A program made the translations under genes and the position numbers. Below are positions 8,698 to 14,801 of a DNA stretch of 43,779 nt, one piece after another. The notes beneath the pieces were generated by a model. The model was not told the DNA's origin, did not search any database, and was given only the letters and a program-made list of their open reading frames with translations. This DNA is from a virus. The stretch lies in the IMG/VR virus record IMGVR_UViG_3300025133_000224, positions 1 to 43,779 of that record; one strand, 5' to 3'. The number at the start of each line of letters is the position of its first letter. Position 1 is the stretch's first letter.

Positions 8698-8886
8698 TTA
8701 ATAATCTACTCCAAAATATCCAGTTACATTGTCTTCATAAGCGGATAATTCCATATCGTTAGCAACATCCACTAATACCCGCATAAAAGACTCTAATTTC
8801 TTTATATCCTTCTCAGGAGCAGTGACAACAACGTGTTTTTTGACAACTTTAGGCTTTTCAACATCATTTTGTATAGTTTCAAGCAT
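8698..8886 (-). CDS. Hypothetical protein between the terminase genes, 62 aa
   Basis: A 62-residue protein with basic VVKKHVVVTAPEKDIKKLE, a helix (SFMRVLVDVANDMELSAYE) and a tyrosine-rich end. It overlaps the upstream small-terminase candidate by eight bases and ends 31 bases before the large subunit. I do not know the family. An accessory packaging role is possible from position alone. Confidence 0.55.
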   Translation of the reverse strand: MLETIQNDVEKPKVVKKHVVVTAPEKDIKKLESFMRVLVDVANDMELSAYEDNVTGYFGVDY

Positions 8887-9634
8887 CTTGTTTCCTCTCG
8901 ATCTTTAATTTGCGACTTTCTTCAGATTCTATTTCGTCAAGTATCTTTTTCGTAACATCTATCTGTAAAGTGTCTGTTTGTTGGGTTTTCCCAGGAAGCA
9001 TGTCCATAATGCGAATATATTGTTCTGCTCCTCTTAACATATTTGATGGATCACCGTTTTGCCTAGCTAATTCAATAGCTGAAGCTATAATATCAAGCAC
9101 ATCTCCTTGATTTAGCTCCTTTTCGTCTAAATATTTTTGTATTTTGGTATCTACCATGCCTTTTATTCTCTCCTGTTTAAAAAGTCTTTTGGCTGTAGCA
9201 CCTGGATCAAGCTGATCTGGGCGATATGTCTTGCCAATCTGCTGCCAATCTATCTTTCCAGTACTTAGCATCATATTAACATATAGGCTTACTGCGTTTT
9301 TTGTACGCGTCATAGCCGCTTCACGCTCTACCCAGGGTCTAGTCCCAGTTTGCGAAAATTCGCCAGTTAGCTTATGGTTTTCGTACGTTAAAGTGGCTTT
9401 AGGGGTTAGCCACATCCTACCATATGGGTATATTACCTGGGTGCTGTTCTTATATTTACAAATATCGAGACATTCCGCTACATATCCGTCGTCCGAAAGT
9501 CCTAATTCGCCCTTTTTAGCCCTTTTCCAGTGAGTATAGCTCAAATTACGCTCCTTAGCCTCCAGCTCAGTCATAATGGGGTAAGTAACATCGTCCCAAT
9601 TATTTATTTTTAATTTTCGAGTAATGAAGTCCAT
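8879..9634 (-). CDS. terS: Putative terminase small subunit
   Basis: The 251 residues contain a central region (PWVEREAAMTRTKNAVSLYV, then GATAKRLFKQERIKGMVDTK) and a helical C-terminus (ELNQGDVLDIIASAIELARQ, then LRGAEQYIRIMDMLPGKTQ). The xRIxxMVDxKIxxxLDE stretch and the following helices resemble small terminase subunits that recognise DNA and regulate the large subunit. The gene starts the late block immediately before the large terminase, the usual order. The N-terminal 100 residues are not recognised, so the call rests on pattern and context. Confidence 0.65.
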   Translation of the reverse strand: MDFITRKLKINNWDDVTYPIMTELEAKERNLSYTHWKRAKKGELGLSDDGYVAECLDICKYKNSTQVIYPYGRMWLTPKATLTYENHKLTGEFSQTGTRPWVEREAAMTRTKNAVSLYVNMMLSTGKIDWQQIGKTYRPDQLDPGATAKRLFKQERIKGMVDTKIQKYLDEKELNQGDVLDIIASAIELARQNGDPSNMLRGAEQYIRIMDMLPGKTQQTDTLQIDVTKKILDEIESEESRKLKIERKQDA

Positions 9635-9700
9635 TAGTGTACACTACGTAATAGTATATAAATCACAATAGAACACTACTGTAGTGTATACAATACTGTA
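9635..9700. promoter_or_regulatory. Palindromic operator-like sites upstream of the late block
   Basis: Two palindromes are visible: AGTGTACACT (9636-9645) and ACACTACTGTAGTGT (9673-9687). A related half, ACAATACTGTA, follows at 9690-9700. The three share ACAxTAC(T)GTA. They lie just before the small-terminase ATG, where a late promoter or operator would be expected. No sigma70 -35/-10 pair with normal spacing is convincing on the minus strand. Confidence 0.45.
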
Positions 9701-9737
9701 AAAAACAACCAAAGTAGGGCGATTGTCAAGTCTTTTT

Positions 9738-9935
9738 TTAATCATAATCTTCATTTGCATAAAAAATATCTATATCCCCGTGTAATATAAGCTCTTTTAA
9801 TATCTCTATCCTATCCTCAATTGCGCATTCTGCATCCGTGAACTGGAAAACTATTAGTAACTCTTCATACTCCCTATCATTTAAGTCAACAAACTCGAAT
9901 TGACGTGTATCAGTATTCCACCGCTCAATTTTCAT
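9738..9935 (-). CDS. Hypothetical acidic protein, 65 aa
   Basis: Starting at the ATG at 9935 gives an acidic protein beginning MKIERWNTDTRQFEF with a helix (DRIEILKELILHGDIDIFY). No SD is evident there. A GTG at 10025 would add 30 hydrophobic residues but lies in the structured control region with GGGGA touching the start. It is the first minus-strand gene beyond the divergent control region, a place where small regulators are often found. Function unknown. Confidence 0.45.
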   Translation of the reverse strand: MKIERWNTDTRQFEFVDLNDREYEELLIVFQFTDAECAIEDRIEILKELILHGDIDIFYANEDYD

Positions 9936-10035
9936 AACAAATAGTACAAATGCACCGAATGGATACTCAAACCAATTTTGAAAATTTGCATTAGAGTGTG
10001 TGTGTGGGATATATAGTGTAACCACTCCCCGCCCG

Positions 10036-10240
10036 TTAGGGATGGTGGGGGTCTTAGTGTGTTGAGTTTTCTCGGTTCCAATAGTGTATGCTTACTCTGT
10101 TCTCTTCTTATGCTCTCTTCGCACAGCAGGATGAGAGCAACGAAGGTGGCGAGCCACGCGAACTCATAAGCATACACTATTGAATACAACATCCCGAGCA
10201 AACACACCACACTGCAGACACCCAGCATATCCATCCCTAA
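10036..10240. repeat. Inverted duplication with perfect 16-bp core in the divergent control region
   Basis: Two arms of about 60-75 bases face each other. TTAGGGATGG (10036-10045) matches CCATCCCTAA (10231-10240); 17 of 20 bases of 10056-10075 match the complement of 10194-10213; CAATAGTGTATGCTTA (10079-10094) is a perfect match to 10167-10182. The centre holds two smaller hairpins: TGCTCTC/GAGAGCA (10111-10117/10133-10139) and GTGGC/GCCAC (10146-10150/10153-10157). TTCGC (10118-10122) could also pair with GCGAA (10158-10162). The segment is visibly more GC-rich than its surroundings. It could be paired face-to-face promoters, an origin, or a structured RNA. Confidence 0.7.
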
Positions 10241-10295
10241 GGGCACCCCTTTTATTCTCTGGTTTATTCAATAACAATAACAATAAGGAGTAAGT

Positions 10296-10592
10296 ATGAA
10301 AATCAGGATTAGTGGTAAGAAGTTTGGAGAGCGTAGTGTATTGAACAGTCAAGCGTTGAATGCATATAGTCCCGAAGAGCGTCAGGCTATGTTTGACTCT
10401 GCTGTCGGTGTATCCATCTTTCTAAAGGACCAAAGTAGAGAAGACCAAGCAAAGTCTGTCTTAAAAGAGTTATGTGCCCATTTTAAGGGTGAAGTATACT
10501 CTAAGGCATCTGAGTTTGGTTGGGTCGTTGGTCAGGAGTTGGAGCCAACAAGGGATGATTATGACGCTATAATGGAGTTGATTGGTCAGTAG
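10296..10592 (+). CDS. First early gene, hypothetical protein, 98 aa
   Basis: A good SD (AAGGAG) sits six bases before the ATG. The product starts with basic MKIRISGKKFGERSVLNSQ, then has a helical middle (SPEERQAMFDSAVGVSIFLK) and an acidic end. As the first plus-strand gene after the control region it is likely expressed at once after infection, where phages often place host-takeover proteins. I recognise no family and assign no function. Confidence 0.65.
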   Translation: MKIRISGKKFGERSVLNSQALNAYSPEERQAMFDSAVGVSIFLKDQSREDQAKSVLKELCAHFKGEVYSKASEFGWVVGQELEPTRDDYDAIMELIGQ

Positions 10593-10600
10593 TGTTGGTT

Positions 10601-10622
10601 GGGGTATGCGAGAGTGTACCCC
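10601..10622 (+). terminator. Hairpin after the first early gene
   Basis: GGGGTA (10601-10606) pairs with TACCCC (10617-10622), followed by TTTAAAT. The U-run is short, so this is a weak terminator or an attenuator between the 98-aa and 45-aa genes. Confidence 0.45.
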
Positions 10623-10672
10623 TTTAAATCCTTGCATTAAAAAACGCTAATAAACACAATAGGGAGTATATT

Positions 10673-10810
10673 ATGGAATTGTATCACGCAACAGAGTTAT
10701 CTTGGGTATTTGTTTGGATGGGACGTTTAGACAACCTTATAACCGTAGATCGTAGTAAGTATCAGACTCTTCATGAGGCTATGTCTCAGGCACGGAAGGA
10801 AGTGTCTTGA
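10673..10810 (+). CDS. Hypothetical protein, 45 aa
   Basis: An AGGGAG SD lies six bases before the ATG. The 45 residues begin MELYHATELSWVFVWMGR and end in a helix (YQTLHEAMSQARKEVS). The first half looks like one beta hairpin with many aromatics. No family recognised. It precedes the long non-coding stretch. Confidence 0.6.
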   Translation: MELYHATELSWVFVWMGRLDNLITVDRSKYQTLHEAMSQARKEVS

Positions 10811-11691
10811 AGTAGTATTAATGCGACTTTTGGTCCCCCATCTGGGTGGGGACTGATAAGTGCGTTAGGCTTTCACCAGAGTTGGTGATGTAAGTCCATT
10901 GATTTATAAATAACCCAGTAAACTTATATTCGTGAAGTTCAAATACGTCACCAGGTAGACTGGAGTAGTTGGCTCTGCTTACGTGTTGTGGTTAGCGAAT
11001 TAAAATAAAGTATAGTCGAAGTAGGACCAGAATAACCAATAATCTGCTTGCCTGCGTAATAATGGCTGAACAATGGGAGACTTTAATACCACAATGCTCC
11101 CACGATCATTCGGAAGTTAGTCTGGCGTTGGACACGTGCTGGGTTTTTGGTTGTCAAAAGCCCCACGATTCAATTTCTCGGAAATCTAACATCCGATTAG
11201 AGAAAAGAACCTTTTTTATTAAAGGGCTCTTTTAATAAGGTTTGCCCAGTACCTTTCGGCGTTTACAGCTGATAAAACTGGGCTGATCGTTGTACAATAC
11301 CACAGGTGTGAAACAATACTATTGAAGTTCGCAACCGATTAGTAGGTGTCCACCTGTGGATTAATTTTCAGACATAAACCAAGGAGTAGTATTGGGGATA
11401 TTATGCATTGAAACCCCCATTAGTTCAGCGAGCAGACTGAAGCGGACCCAATCATATTGGTCGGTGTTAGTTCACCTATGATACTTTTGCTATTTATAGA
11501 TGGTTACTCTATAATTATAATGAATAACCATCATTAACAAGCTTCGGTCAGCCGTATTAGGGTTGATGGTTATTTATTACAAGTCGCCAATCTTGAAAAG
11601 ATCAACTTGGTTCCCACTTATCCAAAATGGTAAAAAAGTGGAATATTATAAAGATTTAACTAAATAGTAAACAATCATAAAGGAGCAAACT
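10811..11691 (+). ncRNA. 880-nt gene-free stretch dense in hairpins; candidate large structured RNA
   Basis: I see no SD-preceded gene in 880 bases, although the rest of the genome is packed. Hairpins seen: GTCCCC/GGGGAC (10833-10838/10848-10853), TCACCA/TGGTGA (10873-10878/10883-10888), TGGGAG/CTCCCA (11074-11079/11097-11102), an 11-bp stem with a bulge (11208-11222/11232-11242), GCCCAGT/ACTGGGC (11244-11250/11277-11283), CCACAGGTG/CACCTGTGG (11300-11308/11351-11359), TTCAG/CTGAA (11424-11428/11437-11441), and GACCCAAT/ATTGGTC (11445-11452/11456-11462). GC looks higher than in nearby genes. Large ornate phage RNAs such as GOLLD or ROOL occur in similar settings, but I cannot match this to either. 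A 57-codon ORF at 11062-11235 has no SD. Confidence 0.5.
11499..11574 (+). promoter_or_regulatory. Mutually exclusive hairpins (attenuator-like)
   Basis: GATGGTTA (segment A, 11499-11506) can pair with TAACCATC (B, 11525-11532). B extended (11523-11533, AATAACCATCA) can instead pair with TGATGGTTATT (C, 11564-11574) over eleven bases. A short ORF without SD (11478-11537, 19 codons) covers A and B and stops just after B. The arrangement resembles transcription attenuators or riboswitch expression platforms. It lies about 120 bases before the 77-aa gene. Confidence 0.45.
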
Positions 11692-11925
11692 ATGATACTA
11701 AGTAAAAAGGAACTTGAAATTGTTAAAGGTATGGCTAAAGCTGTTGATGCAGTCGTGGAGACTGTTGAAGATGCCAAGAAAGACCTGCAACTTAATCATG
11801 ATCGATTAGACTCTTGTAAACACAAGGGTTACATGAGTACAGAACTTTATAGATACATCTATTGGGGTTCTGACAGTTATTGGGATGAACTTCAGAAAAT
11901 GAAGGAAGAAGACTGTACTGACTGA
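11692..11925 (+). CDS. Hypothetical helical protein, 77 aa
   Basis: AAGGAG lies seven bases before the ATG. The protein begins MILSKKELEIVKGMAKAVDA and continues as a charged helix (ETVEDAKKDLQLNHDRLD), then a Tyr/Trp-rich segment and an acidic end. It is isolated between two long non-coding stretches and is followed directly by a terminator-like structure, so it may form its own transcript. No family recognised. Confidence 0.65.
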   Translation: MILSKKELEIVKGMAKAVDAVVETVEDAKKDLQLNHDRLDSCKHKGYMSTELYRYIYWGSDSYWDELQKMKEEDCTD

Positions 11926-11940
11926 GAAGGATTGTATGGA

Positions 11941-12003
11941 AAGGGGTAGGATTGTCAGTATAAGCGATTGATTTCCCGCTTCCTATATTCTACCCTTTTT
12001 TAT
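11941..12003 (+). terminator. Intrinsic terminator-like structure after the 77-aa gene
   Basis: AAGGG-G-TAGGAT (11941-11952) pairs with ATTCTACCCTT (11987-11997), with one bulge, and a run of six T follows. An inner stem AAGCG/CGCTT (11962-11966/11977-11981) caps it. Position right after the stop at 11925 fits termination. Confidence 0.6.
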
Positions 12004-12080
12004 AAAAATAGTAAAAACTAAGAAATAATAGAAAATAGGTGAAGTCTCTGCAGGACTGATCTTATTTTCGTGTTATATAT

Positions 12081-12117
12081 CCCTGGAGTGAAAGACTTAA
12101 CTGCGTCTTTTCCAGGG
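12081..12117 (+). promoter_or_regulatory. Long bulged hairpin before a mini-ORF
   Basis: CCCTGGA (12081-12087) pairs with TCCAGGG (12111-12117). After a three-base bulge, AAAGAC (12091-12096) pairs with GTCTTT (12105-12110) around an eight-base loop. The ATG of a 23-codon ORF lies three bases after it, so the only SD-like bases (AGGGG) are inside the stem. Confidence 0.5.
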
Positions 12118-12120
12118 GCA

Positions 12121-12192
12121 ATGAAATGGTTCTATAAGGACCATAAGGATAAAAAAGCGGCTAATGCTGTATCTTTGCTTTTGGAGAGCTGA
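12121..12192 (+). CDS. Possible 23-residue mini-protein
   Basis: The frame encodes MKWFYKDHKDKKAANAVSLL and three more residues: a basic, amphipathic helix-like peptide. Its only possible SD (AGGGG) is two bases from the ATG and buried in the upstream hairpin. It could be a real leader peptide or chance. Confidence 0.25.
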   Translation: MKWFYKDHKDKKAANAVSLLLES

Positions 12193-12502
12193 ATTGTACG
12201 TAACTAAAACTACCTAAAAAGAAGTAGTTTACCGTGGGACACGAACCAAGGGGTCTGCCAACCTCTTAATATAGGAATGGTTCATAAAACAAGTTTTATA
12301 CAGCATGATACAGGTAACTGTAAATGCTTTATAATCTGTGATGGGTTTAATCAACTTGAGCAGTAAAAACGACGGGTAACCGAGAGTTTTAGTCAACTTT
12401 ATGGTCGAAAGACACCACAAACAAAATGGATAGTTATTGTAGGGTACTCAGACACGCAAAGTCGTGCTCTGTTGCTTAAAGCCTGCATATCATTATTTCT
12501 TC

Positions 12503-12608
12503 AATTAATATTAGGCAGCAAATCCTCTTTAAAGGGACCGTGTAAGTCGGACTCGATAATGGCTCCAATAGCGGAGCTGGTCTGAGAAAATAGATTGCTG
12601 CCTTAATT
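12503..12608 (+). ncRNA. Closed structured element just before the 132-aa gene
   Basis: AGGCAGCA-A-ATC (12513-12524) pairs with GATTGCTGCCT (12593-12603), one A bulged; AATTA (12503-12507) and TAATT (12604-12608) extend the stem. Inside, GCTCC/GGAGC (12562-12566/12573-12577) forms a hairpin flanked by GGAC/GTCT. The outline superficially resembles a tRNA but no T arm or CCA is present. It ends 17 bases before the next ATG, so a leader or riboswitch-like role is possible. Confidence 0.5.
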
Positions 12609-12625
12609 AAAAGGAACACAAACAC

Positions 12626-13024
12626 ATGAATAAATACCAACAAGGTGATGTATTATTTATCGAATTAACTGATAAAGAAGCAAAATCCTTTCAAGATAAA
12701 AAAGAGTCAAAGACTCATTGGAACAAAATCAATGTAACTCGAGAAAGCAATGGAGATACTGTTGTTGCTTATGGTGAAGCTACAGGACATAATCATAATT
12801 TTCAATTTCATGAAGATATGGTTCATTATCCTGTTACTGGATATGTAACTGATATGGGCAGAAGGGGAATAACTAATGCTTTAAACTATGTTGAAGTAGA
12901 AAAAACAGCGACTCTTACTCATCAAGAACATAATGAAATACAAGTTCCACCTGGTAAGTATAAAGTACAAATTGTTAGAGAATTTGATCATATTGGTCGT
13001 GTAACAAGGAACGTAGTAGATTAA
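12626..13024 (+). CDS. Conserved GEATGHxH protein of unknown function, 132 aa
   Basis: The 132 residues contain QQGDVLFIELTD near the start, GEATGHNHNFQF in the middle, HQEHNEIQVPPGKYKVQIVR, and end EFDHIGRVTRNVVD. I recognise this set (QGDVL, GEATGHxH, HxEHxxIxxPPGxYxVxxxRE) from a protein found in bacteria, plasmids and phages, usually next to a larger partner. Clustered His residues suggest metal binding or a small cupin-like fold, but this is inference. Its stop overlaps the next ATG (TAATG). Biochemical function is unknown. Confidence 0.7.
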   Translation: MNKYQQGDVLFIELTDKEAKSFQDKKESKTHWNKINVTRESNGDTVVAYGEATGHNHNFQFHEDMVHYPVTGYVTDMGRRGITNALNYVEVEKTATLTHQEHNEIQVPPGKYKVQIVREFDHIGRVTRNVVD

Positions 13025-14067
13025 TGGGGTTTGCTAACAGAAGTTGGGGGATGCCTAAATGGAATTTGGATACATTAAAAACTATGCCAAATGCTTCCTT
13101 TGTTGAAGATCATGTTAATGGCTATGTAAAAGTTGTGTACTGTAAAATGAGTAAATCTAAGGTTGTTGGTCATATTAGGACTTCTTACTATAATCAAGGT
13201 AAGTGGACTTTACCTGCTGTGATTGTTAATCTTAATAATGATACAATTAAAATAATGGATAGTTCATTGTTAGACATGTCAGCTCAAACATTACATTGGT
13301 TTCTTGGTCATTGGTGTCCAGGGGGCGAGTATAGCGATAAAAAAGGAAGATGGTGCCATTATGATGGTTTTGCAACGCTAAAGAAAAAGTATGGACGAAT
13401 TCAAAGACCAAATCAACAAATATCATGGAAATCAGCTGGGTATTTAGAGTTCTTTGATAAGACACCACATGAGAAAAAGATGGTTTTTGATGGAATGATT
13501 ATCAATTCAGGTTTAGACATTTTAAATAAACCAACTAAGATTCAAGCGAAAGAGCATAATCAAATTATGGAACTTAGCAGATTAACTACGAATAGAAACA
13601 GACGATCCGCTTATCATAATAGAAAAGCAATGATCAGACTTAAATATGCACAAAAGCATGGAGATTGGTCTGTTGTAGAGATGGAAGATGTTTTTAAGTT
13701 GCGTAATGTATCAGAAAGAAGAGCAGTAATTGCCCATTTTAGTATGGATACTATACTTGCTTCTTTACATTCTAAAGAATTGGATAAAGATACAATAGAC
13801 GATAGACCTTATTCTTTAGTGCAAGTAAAAATACCAGACAATTCAAATGATGAAGGATTTAGGTTTGGTTCATATTTACGTATGACTAACCCATCTACAG
13901 ACGAGATTCATTTTGAAGGTGTTCCTAATCCTATACAAAATGTGCGTCAATCAGATACGACGAATGGTTGGAATGATACAATTGATGAACCAACTGTTAG
14001 ATGTGCTCTTGCATGGAGAGATAACGATCTTGATATGAAATACATAGAACCCAAAGTTCTGACATGA
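13024..14067 (+). CDS. Partner of the GEATGHxH protein, unknown function, 347 aa
   Basis: A 347-residue protein with many Trp, His and Tyr residues: TLHWFLGHWCPGGEYSDKKG, a basic helical middle (RNRRSAYHNRKAMIRLKYAQ), then HGDWSVVEMEDVFKLRNVSE, and a C-terminus with EPTVRCALAWRDNDL. The last part resembles the end of DUF6745-type proteins (a TxRxALAW motif), which sit beside GEATGHxH proteins in bacteria. Only the order and the terminal motif support the link; the body looks different. It overlaps both neighbours by start/stop codons. Confidence 0.6.
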   Translation: MGFANRSWGMPKWNLDTLKTMPNASFVEDHVNGYVKVVYCKMSKSKVVGHIRTSYYNQGKWTLPAVIVNLNNDTIKIMDSSLLDMSAQTLHWFLGHWCPGGEYSDKKGRWCHYDGFATLKKKYGRIQRPNQQISWKSAGYLEFFDKTPHEKKMVFDGMIINSGLDILNKPTKIQAKEHNQIMELSRLTTNRNRRSAYHNRKAMIRLKYAQKHGDWSVVEMEDVFKLRNVSERRAVIAHFSMDTILASLHSKELDKDTIDDRPYSLVQVKIPDNSNDEGFRFGSYLRMTNPSTDEIHFEGVPNPIQNVRQSDTTNGWNDTIDEPTVRCALAWRDNDLDMKYIEPKVLT

Positions 14068-14285
14068 TTAACGAAAATGATATAATAATTGATGGTTTAG
14101 CAGAAAAAGTGTTTCCTTATTTAAATGATCTACGAGAAAGTGGTGAAATAAATATGTTTGAAGCACCTCAGTATGTTATGGAAGATTTTGACATAAGTAA
14201 ATCTATGGCGAGAACATTAGTTTCTGCCTGGATGATGCAGTTTAACTCTAACAAGGAGAAAGAACATGAAGGTAGTGTCAATTAA
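14064..14285 (+). CDS. Conserved small phage protein, 73 aa
   Basis: The sequence has VFPYLNDLRESGEINMFEAP followed by SKSMARTLVSAWMMQF. A YLxxLRESGxxNMFxAxxYL...ARxxxSAW pattern recurs in small proteins of many phages; its function is not known. It may be a small helix-turn-helix-like protein by the helix spacing, but this is a guess. The ATG overlaps the upstream stop (ATGA). Confidence 0.65.
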   Translation: MINENDIIIDGLAEKVFPYLNDLRESGEINMFEAPQYVMEDFDISKSMARTLVSAWMMQFNSNKEKEHEGSVN

Positions 14286-14505
14286 AGAAGGTCCAATACC
14301 TGAACCCAAGAAGATAACATATACATCGAAAACATGGAGGTTTTTATATACTCTTGGTTTCAATGAATATGCTGATATGGGAAATCTAACTAAAGCCAAA
14401 TATAGAACTTTAGCGTCAAGGCTAAGCAAGTTTAATGGCGAAAATAGTAGAAAGTTAGGTTTAAGGACCACAAACAATGGAGTCATTGTATACCGTAAGG
14501 TTTAA
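14266..14505 (+). CDS. Hypothetical basic protein, 79 aa
   Basis: A clear SD (AAGGAG) seven bases upstream supports the ATG, giving a 20-base overlap with the previous gene. The product is basic and Arg/Lys-rich (KAKYRTLASRLSKFNGENSR) with a short aromatic segment (KTWRFLYTLGFNEYADMG). Nucleic-acid binding is possible from composition. No family recognised. Confidence 0.6.
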   Translation: MKVVSIKEGPIPEPKKITYTSKTWRFLYTLGFNEYADMGNLTKAKYRTLASRLSKFNGENSRKLGLRTTNNGVIVYRKV

Positions 14506-14531
14506 ATTTACATAGTGCTCCATTATGTATA

Positions 14532-14626
14532 ACATCGTAGGGTAGGGACAGTAAAAGATTAGGTTTTAACTGGTCGGTGAGCCAGTGTCTCCTTTCAATA
14601 GTCTTTGACCTTCCTACCTGAGATGT
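14532..14626 (+). promoter_or_regulatory. Closed structured element before a run of mini-genes
   Basis: ACATC (14532-14536) pairs with GATGT (14622-14626), GGTAGG (14541-14546) with CCTACC (14613-14618), AAAGAT (14054+500, i.e. 14554-14559) with GTCTTT (14601-14606, one G-U pair) and ACTGG (14569-14573) with CCAGT (14582-14586). The stems are nested in the right order and end 14 bases before the next ATG. It is likely a folded leader of the small-gene cluster. Confidence 0.5.
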
Positions 14627-14640
14627 AAGGGATAAAAATA

Positions 14641-14721
14641 ATGATTGAATCAACAATAATAGCAATATTTTGTTTGATAGCGTTTGCTATTTTTAATAAA
14701 ATAATGTTGAAGGTGAAATAA
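14641..14721 (+). CDS. One-helix membrane mini-protein, 26 aa
   Basis: AAGGGA lies eight bases before the ATG. The product is MIESTIIAIFCLIAFAIFNK plus six residues: a single hydrophobic helix with a basic end, so inserted in the inner membrane with the C-terminus probably in the cytoplasm. The stop overlaps the next ATG (TAATG). Function unknown. Confidence 0.55.
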   Translation: MIESTIIAIFCLIAFAIFNKIMLKVK

Positions 14722-14801
14722 TGAGTAGAGAATTAAGTAAATGTTGTGGTGCTAAAATTATTTGGCACGACATATGTTCAGAATGTAAGGAGCATGTATA
14801 A
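14721..14801 (+). CDS. Zinc-knuckle mini-protein, 26 aa
   Basis: The 26 residues contain CCGAKIIWHDICSECKEH, with a Cys pair near the start and a C-x2-C near the end, which could bind one zinc ion. Start and stop both overlap neighbours as TAATG, strong evidence that it is translated. The SD would lie in the upstream gene. Role unknown. Confidence 0.55.
   Translation: MSRELSKCCGAKIIWHDICSECKEHV

Larger units (their letters stand above)
11926..12625 (+). other. Second long stretch without a clear gene (700 nt)
   Basis: Apart from the terminator at its start it holds a bulged hairpin (12081-12117: CCCTGGA/TCCAGGG outside, AAAGAC/GTCTTT inside), a 23-codon ORF (12121-12192), a hairpin AAACTAC/GTAGTTT near 12205-12230, and a closed structured element at 12503-12608. 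Minus-strand frames give only a 63-codon reading without SD support. A promoter for the following genes must lie here if the terminator works, but I see no convincing sigma70 pair. Confidence 0.5.

Noticed and set aside
9724-9729. TTGACA on the minus strand as a late-promoter -35 box
   Set aside because: No acceptable -10 box occurs 15-19 bases downstream; the nearest TACAGT or TATTGT are too far away.
9932-10246. 104-codon minus-strand frame with a hydrophobic start
   Set aside because: It lies entirely over the inverted duplication and overlaps the 65-aa gene in another frame; its codons reflect the GC-rich repeat arms. A real short membrane protein cannot be fully excluded.
11062-11235. 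57-codon ORF with several Cys and His in the long non-coding stretch
   Set aside because: No SD, crosses several hairpins, and codon use is unlike the neighbouring genes. Not listed as a gene.
11510-11521. Two TATAAT boxes on the plus strand
   Set aside because: No matching -35 at normal distance, and the sequence is part of the loop of the alternative hairpins.
12229-12420. 63-codon minus-strand ORF
   Set aside because: Opposite to the transcribed strand, no SD, no recognisable protein features.
12513-12603. tRNA-like outline with a seven-base closing stem and a seven-base loop carrying TAA
   Set aside because: No T arm (no GTTC-A/G-A-x-x-C), position 33 of the loop would be G, and no CCA or discriminator pattern. 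Kept only as a structured element.
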